Shown here: positions 1-5,498 of the stretch, in pieces | How the letters are laid out: each line of letters starts with the position of its first letter | Position numbering within the stretch: the first letter of the stretch is position 1 | Origin: a bacterium | GTDB taxonomy: Bacteria; UBA10199; DSSB01 | NCBI GenBank assembly: GCA_030426445.1 | Contig: JAUHYS010000157.1 | Span: forward strand, 1-5,498 | Length of the DNA: 5,498 nucleotides | Reading direction: 5' to 3' | Notes under the pieces: generated by a model | The model's input: the letters and a program-made list of their open reading frames with translations, nothing else | Told to the model about the DNA's origin: nothing | Databases searched by the model: none | Position numbers and translations under genes: made by a program

Positions 1-1341
1 CACGACTTTAGTGACGCAAGCCGCAATACCTTTGATCGCATCTATCAACAAAAAAAACAAAGCATGTTTCACCAAATTTTATCAAAGCATCCCAACTGGA
101 GCTTAGCGGTTCACTGGACTTATCTTGGCATGAGTGCCAGCTATCGTTTTCAAGATAGTCAATATATCGTCACTTTTGACATCAACAGAGGAGAAGCTCT
201 TATAAATGGACCTAAGGGTTCCAAGGCTGCAACTATAATTCCACTAGATTTAAAGCTGGACGACCATCTGTCTGAATTTCAATTTCTACAAAGCCCTTCT
301 GGACAACAAGCCCTCCACACAGCACTCAACTCGCTTGAGCCCATGATACCGCACTTATCCAAAATTTTTCAGGATGTCCGCTTTGAGGGAGCCGGGCCCT
401 TGCAACTCACGCAAGGACCTCAACTAAGCGAAAGGGCAAAGCAAAAAGTAGAGAGCATGACTTGGCAATTAGCTCACTTGCCCCTGGTCAAATTTGAGAC
501 CACACTGACTCAGGACACTGGCCTGGCTGGGAATACAAAAACGACTTATCACTGCTCTTTGCCCTCCAATGCTAAGACCTTATGGCCAAAATTTTATCGC
601 ACCAAAAGAAGTCTTGATTTTCTAGGACATATTTATCCTCTAGGAGAGTTATATGAACAACTTGAGCTTCATGATGCGGCAATAGCCATCTATGACGAGG
701 TCATCGAGAAAGACGGTTTTTATAGAGATTTGAGTTACACAGCTAAAACAGATTTATTAATCAAACTAAACCAGTTTGAGGAGGCCGCCCAATGTCTGAT
801 CGAGGCCATCCGTGATCTCGATTTATCTGATGACCCTCTATTAGTCAGCGACTTAGCCGATAGCATCAGCGAATTAGCTAAACTCGAATCGGAGAGCCAA
901 AAACAGGCCTTAGAGGATTTTTTAGAAGGGTTATGGCTAAACAAGCCTACTGAGTTTTTTTCAAACTACAGAAATTACCTGATCCATCAAGAGAGTTCTC
1001 CAGATCAACTGAGGGCATTTTATGAACGCAGCCTAGCAGGCCCCCAAAAACAAATCCGTGAAGGCAATCATAAAGAGAAGACAATCAGCCATCTTAGCAT
1101 TTGCTATGTGGAGCTTAAAAGATACTCAGAAGGCGTTGCTTATTTTAAGAAGCTTGCGGCTTCTGAAAAGGGTGCTGAGCTTTTAAAGGTTATTGAGGCA
1201 GAATTAAAGGTTATTGAGGCAGAATTAAAGGTTATTGAGACAAAATCAAAGGTTATTGAGACAAAATTGGAATATCTACGCAAGAAGGCCGCGGCTAAAA
1301 AGCTAAAAAGTAAACTCCAAAATTCCCCAACTTTCCTATAG
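1..1341 (+). CDS. TPR-repeat protein with C-terminal coiled coil (5' end outside window)
   Basis: The frame is open from base 1 with no stop before the first in-frame ATG at 64. The 21 codons upstream of that ATG read as normal protein, and no ribosome-binding site precedes it (the bases before it are A-rich), so I treat the gene as continuing off the left edge. ATG 64 would give 425 residues. The first ~200 visible residues match nothing I recognise. From about base 631 there are TPR-like helix pairs: one around ELYEQLELHDAAIAIYDEVI (bases ~640-710), one around LLIKLNQFEEAAQCLIEAI (~750-820), and a third around SICYVELKRYSEGVAYFKKL (~1095-1160). TPRs are protein-protein interaction scaffolds, so a binding role is inferred. 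The C-terminus is a Lys/Glu-rich heptad coiled coil from a 21-bp tandem repeat, then a basic tail (KKAAAKKLKSKL) and a TAG stop. No membrane segment is visible. The gene converges on the caspase-like gene with a 94-bp gap. Partner and function are unknown. Confidence 0.85.
   Translation, partial: HDFSDASRNTFDRIYQQKKQSMFHQILSKHPNWSLAVHWTYLGMSASYRFQDSQYIVTFDINRGEALINGPKGSKAATIIPLDLKLDDHLSEFQFLQSPSGQQALHTALNSLEPMIPHLSKIFQDVRFEGAGPLQLTQGPQLSERAKQKVESMTWQLAHLPLVKFETTLTQDTGLAGNTKTTYHCSLPSNAKTLWPKFYRTKRSLDFLGHIYPLGELYEQLELHDAAIAIYDEVIEKDGFYRDLSYTAKTDLLIKLNQFEEAAQCLIEAIRDLDLSDDPLLVSDLADSISELAKLESESQKQALEDFLEGLWLNKPTEFFSNYRNYLIHQESSPDQLRAFYERSLAGPQKQIREGNHKEKTISHLSICYVELKRYSEGVAYFKKLAASEKGAELLKVIEAELKVIEAELKVIETKSKVIETKLEYLRKKAAAKKLKSKLQNSPTFL
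1183..1266 (+). repeat. 21-bp in-frame tandem repeat, four units, encoding coiled-coil heptads
   Basis: Four consecutive 21-bp units (1183-1203, 1204-1224, 1225-1245, 1246-1266) encode LKVIEAE, LKVIEAE, LKVIETK and SKVIETK. Units 1 and 2 are identical at the DNA level. Units 3 and 4 differ mainly in the last two codons and share those changes with each other. A 7-residue unit with Leu and Ile at positions 1 and 4 and charged residues elsewhere matches a coiled-coil heptad, so adding or losing units keeps frame and helix register. DNA identity shows recent duplication, probably by slippage or unequal recombination. Confidence 0.93.
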
Positions 1342-1392
1342 ATATGAAAGCTAGGGAAATACTAAAATACCCACTGTACTTGGTAATTTATA

Positions 1393-1415
1393 GATCACCA
1401 GCTCCGCGGGCATGA
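1393..1415. repeat. Degenerate GTCAT-CCCGCG-type palindromic repeat, copy 1
   Basis: GATCACCA then GCTCCGCGGGCATGA. Read on the minus strand it resembles the dispersed proteobacterial intergenic repeat 'GTCATNCCCGCG...GGNATC', recalled from general knowledge. It lies in the 94-bp gap between the convergent TPR and caspase-like genes. It matches the copy at 3610-3632 at 19 of 23 positions in the same orientation. The hairpin arms are imperfect, so it looks like a decayed copy. No convincing hairpin plus T-run terminator is visible in this gap. Confidence 0.5.
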
Positions 1416-1435
1416 CAAATGGCCGTCGTATATTT

Positions 1436-3442
1436 TTACACCGTTCTATTGGCCATCACATTAAAGATACGGGACTCTTGATATGCGTTATCCCAATTTC
1501 CACTTTCATCGTGGCAGAGAGAAAGCATTCGCGGACGCGCTTGGTTAAACTCAAACTTACTCGCTGCGTCACAGCCATGGGCCTGCACCTCCACCTGGGG
1601 AGCCATCTTTGCCATGGATGCGCCCAAGCTATCCTCTCCTTTACCAGTGCTACAAGAATCCAAAATCACAAAGCCACCGGGTTTCACAAAGCTGAGCATC
1701 TCACGCAGCGTATCTATTTGGTTGGCCTCCAGCTTTTGCAAAGAATCTTGATAATTACCAAAAGTCATCCCTGTAGTGTGGCCGTGGCCTGATAAAACAA
1801 TGCCCTCTCGGGACGCAAACTCCTGATGAAAACGCATCCAACGCAAGGCCGCTCGCGGACGTTTGAGCTCACGGTGCTGCACGGCATAGCCTTGATCATG
1901 AAGGCCTTGAATTAATTCATGAAGGTCGGCAAAGGCATTATTGTGATCGGCATAAGCAGAAAAAACATTCACCACTTTTTGCCCAGGCTTCGGATTTTGC
2001 CCTTGCTTTAAAATCTCCACTGTCTCGAGTTTATAGCGAAAAAAACGATGCACGCGATGCTTTTGCTTCAGGTAAAGCGCATCTTGAAGCAGCCGCTCGC
2101 CAATGCCTTCAGGCCTCATACTTTGTTCAAGTTTTTTGAGATCTTCTTTTTGATATCCCACAAAAAACAGAAAATTAACCCAGTCTTTTTTACCCAATAA
2201 TTTTCGGGTTAAATGTTTTCGTGATTCCTCAGTCGGAAAATAACGGTGTAAGCTTTGCGCAGCTTCTTCGATGACTTCGGGCTTCTTTCCACAAACCACC
2301 ATATCTCTGAGTAGAGAGTTATAAAACCGCGAAGGTACACGCTTAAACTCCTTATCTAAAATCGACATAGCTTTTTCTAAACTGGCCAAAGGTGTTCTGA
2401 TATGCGGAGAAAGCTGGGTTAAACAATCGATTAACACATATTTAGCTTTGAACTTTTTATCTATGATAAATTGTTGCCGAGCCGTTTTGACAATGCGTAA
2501 AATCAAATCTGGATCCGACTCCACGGGCAAGCGAGACAAGGTTTTAAAAATATCGGTCTGCCCTCTTTCAAAACTCAATATTTTTTGCACACGAGCAAAA
2601 TTTTTGACATGCCGCACACTCAGTCGATCACTGCGTAAGTTTTCATTCTTTAAAATCAACACAGCAGCCTGCCTAGACTTTAAACCCATGCTTTGAACAG
2701 CTTTCAGCTTGGCTTCAAAGTTCTCAAAATCAATCTCTGCCTTGCCATCTAGGAGATAGCCAAGACTTTCTTTTCCAGAAAGCCCCAAACTCATCAACAT
2801 TTCAGCTTGTTCTTTTAATTGCGGAGAGAATTTTGCCAAACGATCTTTCGATCTTATCGGATCATCCAAGGCCCCTTGCAATGAATCCATGACCTTTTCT
2901 TTGTCAGCCAAATCTAGAGCCTGCTTGAGACCCTGAATAAATTCTAAACGCTTTTCTGGGTCTTTTATTTTTGCAGAAATAAGAACCCGCTGCTTATAAC
3001 TAGTCCCTAGTTTTTTTAACTCTGTTGTTAAAATGTCCTTACAAGTCCCATCCTCACAGGAAATTTTAGCAAATCGCTCAATGCGTCTAGACAAAAGTCC
3101 GGCCAGGGCTTCACGGCTCTTTTCTTTTTTGTGATCAATTTTAAAAATAGAATATTCGAGAGCCGTTTGATAATGTGGATTTTTAAAATAGCGCTGTACG
3201 CCTTTGGCCATACCCGTCTCGCCACGCCAGGCCAGGTATTCAGACAAATCAATCTTACCATTGCGATGAATAAATTCATCGGAAATCTTTCGACTAATAT
3301 GACGAATATTACCTAAACCGACCTCTTTGGCGAGACGATTAAATCTTCTTTGCTCTCGACCATCGAGCTCAAGATCGCCATCGCGATCTACCTCAATAAA
3401 AGGTCTGAGAATGTTTTGTAAATTTTGAACTTCCTTACCCAT
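1436..3442 (-). CDS. EF-hand / caspase-like (clan CD) putative cysteine protease
   Basis: This complete 668-residue frame starts at ATG 3440-3442, preceded by AGGTGA, and ends with TAA at 1436-1438. Residues 19-30 (DRDGDLELDGRE) are a textbook EF-hand calcium loop with acidic residues at loop positions 1, 3, 5, 9 and 12. Residues 57-68 (FIHRNGKIDLSE) fit a second, degenerate loop lacking the position-1 Asp. Residues ~85-480 are charged and helix-rich with no recognised domain. From ~488 the pattern fits a caspase/CHAT fold: a hydrophobic strand (KVVNVFSAY), a Leu-rich helix, then IVLSGHGH (His553-Gly554) and FVILDSCSTG (Cys597). Each His/Cys motif follows a hydrophobic strand, 44 residues apart, as in clan CD proteases, so His553/Cys597 is the proposed dyad. 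There is no signal peptide or membrane helix, so a cytoplasmic location is inferred. Calcium control of cleavage is inferred from the EF-hand. Substrate is unknown. CHAT, peptidase C13/C14 or an inactive homologue remain alternatives. The minus-strand frame is far longer than any competing frame here. Confidence 0.85.
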   Translation of the reverse strand: MGKEVQNLQNILRPFIEVDRDGDLELDGREQRRFNRLAKEVGLGNIRHISRKISDEFIHRNGKIDLSEYLAWRGETGMAKGVQRYFKNPHYQTALEYSIFKIDHKKEKSREALAGLLSRRIERFAKISCEDGTCKDILTTELKKLGTSYKQRVLISAKIKDPEKRLEFIQGLKQALDLADKEKVMDSLQGALDDPIRSKDRLAKFSPQLKEQAEMLMSLGLSGKESLGYLLDGKAEIDFENFEAKLKAVQSMGLKSRQAAVLILKNENLRSDRLSVRHVKNFARVQKILSFERGQTDIFKTLSRLPVESDPDLILRIVKTARQQFIIDKKFKAKYVLIDCLTQLSPHIRTPLASLEKAMSILDKEFKRVPSRFYNSLLRDMVVCGKKPEVIEEAAQSLHRYFPTEESRKHLTRKLLGKKDWVNFLFFVGYQKEDLKKLEQSMRPEGIGERLLQDALYLKQKHRVHRFFRYKLETVEILKQGQNPKPGQKVVNVFSAYADHNNAFADLHELIQGLHDQGYAVQHRELKRPRAALRWMRFHQEFASREGIVLSGHGHTTGMTFGNYQDSLQKLEANQIDTLREMLSFVKPGGFVILDSCSTGKGEDSLGASMAKMAPQVEVQAHGCDAASKFEFNQARPRMLSLCHDESGNWDNAYQESRIFNVMANRTV

Positions 3443-3445
3443 GAT

Positions 3446-3451
3446 TCACCT
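3446..3451 (-). promoter_or_regulatory. Ribosome-binding site of the caspase-like gene
   Basis: On the minus strand AGGTGA sits three bases before ATG 3442. It matches the GGAGGTGAT anti-anti-Shine-Dalgarno sequence in its 3' half, so pairing places the start at a usual distance. This supports ATG 3442 as the start. The upstream sequence is an AT-rich run with no nearer alternative. Confidence 0.65.
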
Positions 3452-3484
3452 AAAAAATTTTAATAATTTTAATTTATTAGTTAG

Positions 3485-3525
3485 TTTAGAAAACACTTTG
3501 ATTAAAATAATCACTGTTTTCTAAA
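3485..3525. promoter_or_regulatory. Nested palindrome with TAGAAAACA boxes, putative operator
   Basis: The arms TTTAGAAAACA (3485-3495) and TGTTTTCTAAA (3515-3525) are a perfect 11-bp inverted repeat. Within the 19-bp spacer, TGATTA (3499-3504) and TAATCA (3508-3513) form a second perfect 6-bp inverted repeat around AAA. The whole could fold as one long hairpin with a small asymmetric bulge, or serve as two facing binding sites. It lies 43-83 bp upstream of the caspase-like start codon, where a regulator or promoter would act. Function is inferred; the inverted repeats are directly visible. Confidence 0.6.
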
Positions 3526-3572
3526 TATATTATCGGTTTTTTAGTTTTTTTTGTTTCTTAAAGACTTTATTT

Positions 3573-3593
3573 TAGAAAACATATTGTTTTCTA
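3573..3593. promoter_or_regulatory. 21-bp palindrome of TAGAAAACA boxes, putative operator
   Basis: TAGAAAACA (3573-3581) and TGTTTTCTA (3585-3593) are perfect 9-bp inverted arms separated by TAT. The 9-bp box is the one in both arms of the 3485-3525 palindrome, giving four perfect boxes within 110 bp. A fifth, degenerate copy follows: ATAGGAAACACTT at 3593-3605 matches TTAGAAAACACTT at 3486-3498 at 11 of 13 positions. Size and symmetry fit a dimeric DNA-binding protein site. It lies 131-151 bp upstream of the caspase-like gene. No regulator gene is in the window. Confidence 0.6.
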
Positions 3594-3609
3594 TAGGAAA
3601 CACTTATTG

Positions 3610-3632
3610 GATCACCACCTTCGCGGAGATGA
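3610..3632. repeat. Degenerate GTCAT-CCCGCG-type palindromic repeat, copy 2
   Basis: GATCACCA then CCTTCGCGGAGATGA, in the same orientation as copy 1 at 1393-1415 and identical at 19 of 23 positions. The reverse complement reads TCATCTCCGCGAAGG then TGGTGATC, close to the common proteobacterial 'GTCAT-CCCGCGAAGGCGGG-ATCC' intergenic repeat (recalled, not searched). Arms are imperfect. With copy 1 it brackets the caspase-like gene and its box-rich upstream region. Confidence 0.5.
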
Positions 3633-3636
3633 AAGA

Positions 3637-3750
3637 AATTTAAGGCGCAGCAAGCAACACGCCTAATTCAAACCCCCTCTGTCTCTCCTTCCCGCAAACA
3701 TGCGGGAGAAAAAACAGGTATCTCAAGAGGGAGGACTATGCTTGCCCTCC
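3637..3750. repeat. Cluster of three short hairpins
   Basis: Three inverted repeats follow one another. AGGCG (3643-3647) pairs with CGCCT (3660-3664), with flanking AAT/ATT sequence extending it imperfectly. TCCCGCA (3690-3696) pairs perfectly with TGCGGGA (3701-3707) around AACA. GGAGG (3730-3734) pairs with CCTCC (3746-3750). An outer CCCTCT (3675-3680) / AGAGGG (3726-3731) pair encloses the middle hairpin. None is followed by a clear T-run on either strand in a position to terminate a gene seen here, so I list them as repeat-derived structure rather than terminators. Confidence 0.5.
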
Positions 3751-3761
3751 GGATAAAATTA

Positions 3762-3900
3762 ACCCCTTTTAAAAAATTTCGTAAAAACCTGCAGTATTTT
3801 TAGGCTTAGAAAGCCCTGCACTGTTTGAGCCACGTTTATCGGGGCGAGTTTGCAGGGCGAAGCCTTAAAATACAAAGGTTTTAGAAATTTTTTAAGGGGT
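3762..3900. repeat. ~140-bp imperfect palindrome, MITE- or REP-like intergenic element
   Basis: The left arm (3762-3820) starts ACCCCTTTTAAAAAATTTC and ends GCCCTGCA. The right arm (3851-3900) starts TGCAGGGC and ends GAAATTTTTTAAGGGGT. The arms are complementary over most of their length, including AAAACC/GGTTTT, GTATTTT/AAAATAC and AGGCTT/AAGCC, with a few insertions and mismatches. The 30-bp centre (3821-3850) is only weakly paired. Such a structure fits a non-autonomous repeat rather than a simple terminator. The right arm and the following hairpin resemble dispersed intergenic repeats I recall from other proteobacteria. No coding sequence is inside. Confidence 0.75.
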
Positions 3901-3914
3901 GGCCTTTTTCTTTG

Positions 3915-3948
3915 TTACTTTCTTTTTGGCCATGCAAAAAGAAAGTAA
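3915..3948. repeat. Perfect 14-bp inverted repeat with 6-bp loop
   Basis: TTACTTTCTTTTTG (3915-3928) and CAAAAAGAAAGTAA (3935-3948) are perfect reverse complements around GCCATG. It sits 14 bp after the long palindrome, joined by GGCCTTTTTCTTTG, and is probably the second half of the same repeat element, since 'CTTTTTCTTTGTTACTTTCTTTTTGG' motifs recur in bacterial intergenic repeats (general knowledge). The stem is almost all A/T. It could attenuate read-through, but no gene in this window needs a terminator here. Confidence 0.75.
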
Positions 3949-4005
3949 ATCAGCTCTTGTGCTTAAGAAGCAAGTTCTGATAAAGAAAAGCTCCCCATAA
4001 ACAGC

Positions 4006-4011
4006 TATACT
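4006..4011 (+). promoter_or_regulatory. Candidate -10 element of the acyl-CoA dehydrogenase gene
   Basis: TATACT matches the sigma-70 -10 consensus at five of six positions, and is followed by TATAAA. No good -35 hexamer lies 16-18 bp upstream (the sequence there is AAGAAA). If used, the transcript would start about 10 bp before the Shine-Dalgarno and have a very short leader. The site lies 57 bp beyond the last hairpin, so the repeat element does not disrupt it. Confidence 0.35.
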
Positions 4012-4019
4012 ATAAAAAA

Positions 4020-4024
4020 AGGAG
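4020..4024 (+). promoter_or_regulatory. Ribosome-binding site of the acyl-CoA dehydrogenase gene
   Basis: AGGAG sits 11 bases before ATG 4036, slightly long but acceptable spacing. It is the only purine-rich Shine-Dalgarno match near this start and supports ATG 4036 over the next in-frame ATG at 4141. Confidence 0.7.
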
Positions 4025-4035
4025 ACAAAAATATC

Positions 4036-5498
4036 ATGGAATACAAAGTAGATTTCGAAGATTTAAAATTCACTCTCAATGATTTTCTCAAGGTAGAACA
4101 ACTCAGCCAATTTCCACGCTTTGAAGGCCAAAACGCTGAAATGTACCTTTCGATTTTAGAAGAAGCCCTCAAATTTGCCAAAAACGAAATCGCGCCTCTC
4201 AATGAGCATGGCGATCGCGTCGGCGCCCAAATGGTTGATGGCACAGTTAAGCTTCCCGAGGGTTTTAAGGAAGTCTATCAAAAGTTTTGCGAAAACGGTC
4301 TCAGCGGCATTGATCTCAGCGCCGAGTACGGTGGCCTCGGGCTCCCCACAACTATCAACATCTCAGCAGCAGAATTTGTCATGGGAGCTTGTGTGAGTTT
4401 TTGCTTTTACAACCTCCTCACCCGTGGAGACTGCTCTTTGATCGAAGAGTTTGGTTCCGAAGAACAAAAACAAAAATACATTCCCAATATGATTTCCGGA
4501 AAATGGACGGGCACCATGTGCCTCACCGAGCCCCAAGCCGGAACCGCGGTCGGTGACCTAACCACCACGGCCAAAAAGAACGACGATGGTTCTTATCAAA
4601 TCCAAGGCACCAAGATGTTCATCACCTGCGGTAAACAAGATATTTCTGAAAATGTCATTCACTTGGTGCTGGCCCGGGTGGAAGGCGACGCCCCTGGTAC
4701 CAAAGGGATCTCGCTCTTTATCGTTCCTGAAACCCGCATCAACGAAGACGGCAGCCTTGGGGAAGACAACGACGTCAAGCTCGTTTCCATCGAACACAAA
4801 ATGGGCATCAAGGCCTCGCCCACCTGTCTTTTACAATTTGGAGACGAAGGCAAATGCGTCGGCTACCTGATCGGAAAGCAAAGCGAGGGTATGAAGTATA
4901 TGTTCCACCTCATGAACGAAGCCCGTGTTGCCACCGGTCAACAAAACGTCGCCATTGGCGGTTCGGCTTACGAACACGCCCTGCAATACTCCAAGGAACG
5001 CGTGCAAGGCAATGGCCAACTCATCATCGAATACCCCGATGTGCGGCGCATGCTCATGACCCAAAAAGCTTATATCGAAGGGCTCCGCGCCATGATGTTA
5101 GAAACTGCAATTTTTGTGGATCATGCCTGGCATCATCCCGATGAAGAAACCAAAAAAGAATACCTCGGCTATGCTGGTCTCATGACCCCGGTTTGTAAGG
5201 CCTTTGGTTCGGACATGGGCTTTCGTGTCACGGAACTCGCCATCCAAACCTATGGTGGCTATGGTTATATCCAAGATTACCCTGCGGAACAATACATGCG
5301 GGACGCTAAAATTGCATCCTTGTATGAAGGCACCAACGGCGTTCAGGCCATGGACCTCATTGGCCGAAAATTTCTCCGCAATCAAGGAGTGGACTTAAAG
5401 CGCTATTTAGAAAAAGTGGGCAAGCAGCTCAGCGAAGTGGCTGGCAACGACACTCTCAAGCCCCTTGTTGAAAAGGTGACGACTCAACTGCAATCCTT
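4036..5498 (+). CDS. Acyl-CoA dehydrogenase, long (DmdC/FadE-like) form, 3' end outside window
   Basis: The frame runs open for 487 codons from ATG 4036 to the right edge. It is a flavin acyl-CoA dehydrogenase, which oxidises acyl-CoA to trans-2-enoyl-CoA with FAD and passes electrons to electron-transfer flavoprotein. Visible motifs: an N-terminal helical region with SAEYGGLG (~95-103), the flavin-site signature MCLTEPQAG (~161-169), KMGIKASPTC in the substrate region (~255-264), the helical C-domain with QTYGGYGYIQDYPAEQYMRDAKI, and LYEGTNGVQA, where Glu431 is the expected catalytic base. The extension before SAEYGGLG and continuation past residue 450 fit the ~590-600-residue family with an extra C-terminal domain, which includes DmdC-type 3-methylmercaptopropionyl-CoA dehydrogenases. 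About 100 residues are probably missing. Acyl specificity cannot be told from sequence. One oddity: the usual Asp in AG(S/T)DVG is Ala171 here (AGTAVG). It has its own promoter region and is transcribed away from the caspase-like gene. Confidence 0.95.
   Translation, partial: MEYKVDFEDLKFTLNDFLKVEQLSQFPRFEGQNAEMYLSILEEALKFAKNEIAPLNEHGDRVGAQMVDGTVKLPEGFKEVYQKFCENGLSGIDLSAEYGGLGLPTTINISAAEFVMGACVSFCFYNLLTRGDCSLIEEFGSEEQKQKYIPNMISGKWTGTMCLTEPQAGTAVGDLTTTAKKNDDGSYQIQGTKMFITCGKQDISENVIHLVLARVEGDAPGTKGISLFIVPETRINEDGSLGEDNDVKLVSIEHKMGIKASPTCLLQFGDEGKCVGYLIGKQSEGMKYMFHLMNEARVATGQQNVAIGGSAYEHALQYSKERVQGNGQLIIEYPDVRRMLMTQKAYIEGLRAMMLETAIFVDHAWHHPDEETKKEYLGYAGLMTPVCKAFGSDMGFRVTELAIQTYGGYGYIQDYPAEQYMRDAKIASLYEGTNGVQAMDLIGRKFLRNQGVDLKRYLEKVGKQLSEVAGNDTLKPLVEKVTTQLQS

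Larger units (their letters stand above)
3443..4035. other. 593-bp non-coding region between divergent genes
   Basis: I see no credible gene here. The part nearest the caspase-like gene (to about 3605) is strongly AT-rich and carries the TAGAAAACA boxes. The part nearest the acyl-CoA dehydrogenase (about 3610-3950) is a series of inverted repeats looking like several dispersed repeat elements placed end to end. Bases 3950-4035 hold the probable promoter and ribosome-binding site of the dehydrogenase. Each listed element is entered separately. Confidence 0.8.

Noticed and set aside
1342..1392. Bidirectional terminator between the convergent genes
   Set aside because: GGG...CCC around 1355-1373 pairs for only three bases before mismatches, and no T-run follows.
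1412..1792. 126-codon plus-strand frame inside the caspase-like gene
   Set aside because: It lies antisense to the region encoding the His and Cys motifs, has no ribosome-binding site, and its product has no recognisable pattern.
3485..3605. Box-rich AT region as a replication origin or CRISPR array
   Set aside because: The boxes alternate in orientation and are not evenly spaced direct repeats with unique spacers; no DnaA-box pattern, initiator gene or cas gene is visible.
3690..3720. TCCCGCA/TGCGGGA hairpin as a rho-independent terminator
   Set aside because: On the plus strand an A-run rather than a T-run follows, and on the minus strand no T-run follows; no gene in the window ends into it.
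3738..3803. 21-codon plus-strand frame (MLALRIKLTPFKKF...) after GGGAGG
   Set aside because: The Shine-Dalgarno-like GGGAGG is only three bases from the ATG and forms one arm of a hairpin, and the frame runs into the long palindrome; probably chance.
4558..5385. Several 64-95-codon minus-strand and off-frame plus-strand frames over the acyl-CoA dehydrogenase
   Set aside because: They overlap a gene with clear family motifs along its whole length; such frames arise from its codon use.

Overview
The window suggests a Gram-negative, proteobacterium-like genome of moderate to low GC. It has AGGAG/AGGTGA ribosome-binding sites, a long-form FAD acyl-CoA dehydrogenase, and intergenic palindromic repeats of the 'GTCAT-CCCGCG' type and the 'TTACTTTCTTTTT' hairpin type that I associate with proteobacteria. 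I cannot name the organism; a Bdellovibrio-like lineage is only a guess.

Layout: (1) bases 1-1341, plus strand: the 3' part of a TPR-containing protein whose reading frame is open at the left edge, ending in a heptad coiled coil encoded by a nearly exact 21-bp tandem repeat. (2) bases 1342-1435: a short convergent gap with a degenerate palindromic repeat. (3) bases 1436-3442, minus strand: a complete 668-residue protein with an N-terminal EF-hand, a long helical middle and a C-terminal caspase-like (clan CD) domain carrying a His-Gly / Asp-Ser-Cys pair. (4) bases 3443-4035: 593 bp of non-coding DNA between divergent genes. Its half next to the protease gene is very AT-rich and holds alternating TAGAAAACA boxes in two palindromes. 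Its other half is a chain of hairpins ending in a ~140-bp imperfect palindrome and a perfect 14-bp inverted repeat. (5) bases 4036-5498, plus strand: an acyl-CoA dehydrogenase, complete at the N-terminus and cut by the right edge.

The three genes do not form an operon: the first two converge and the last two diverge. The acyl-CoA dehydrogenase is ordinary lipid or acyl-CoA catabolism. The most interesting part is the putative calcium-responsive caspase-like protein with its own box-rich upstream region, flanked at about 2.2 kb spacing by two similar 23-bp palindromic-repeat copies. Whether the TPR neighbour works with it is unknown.
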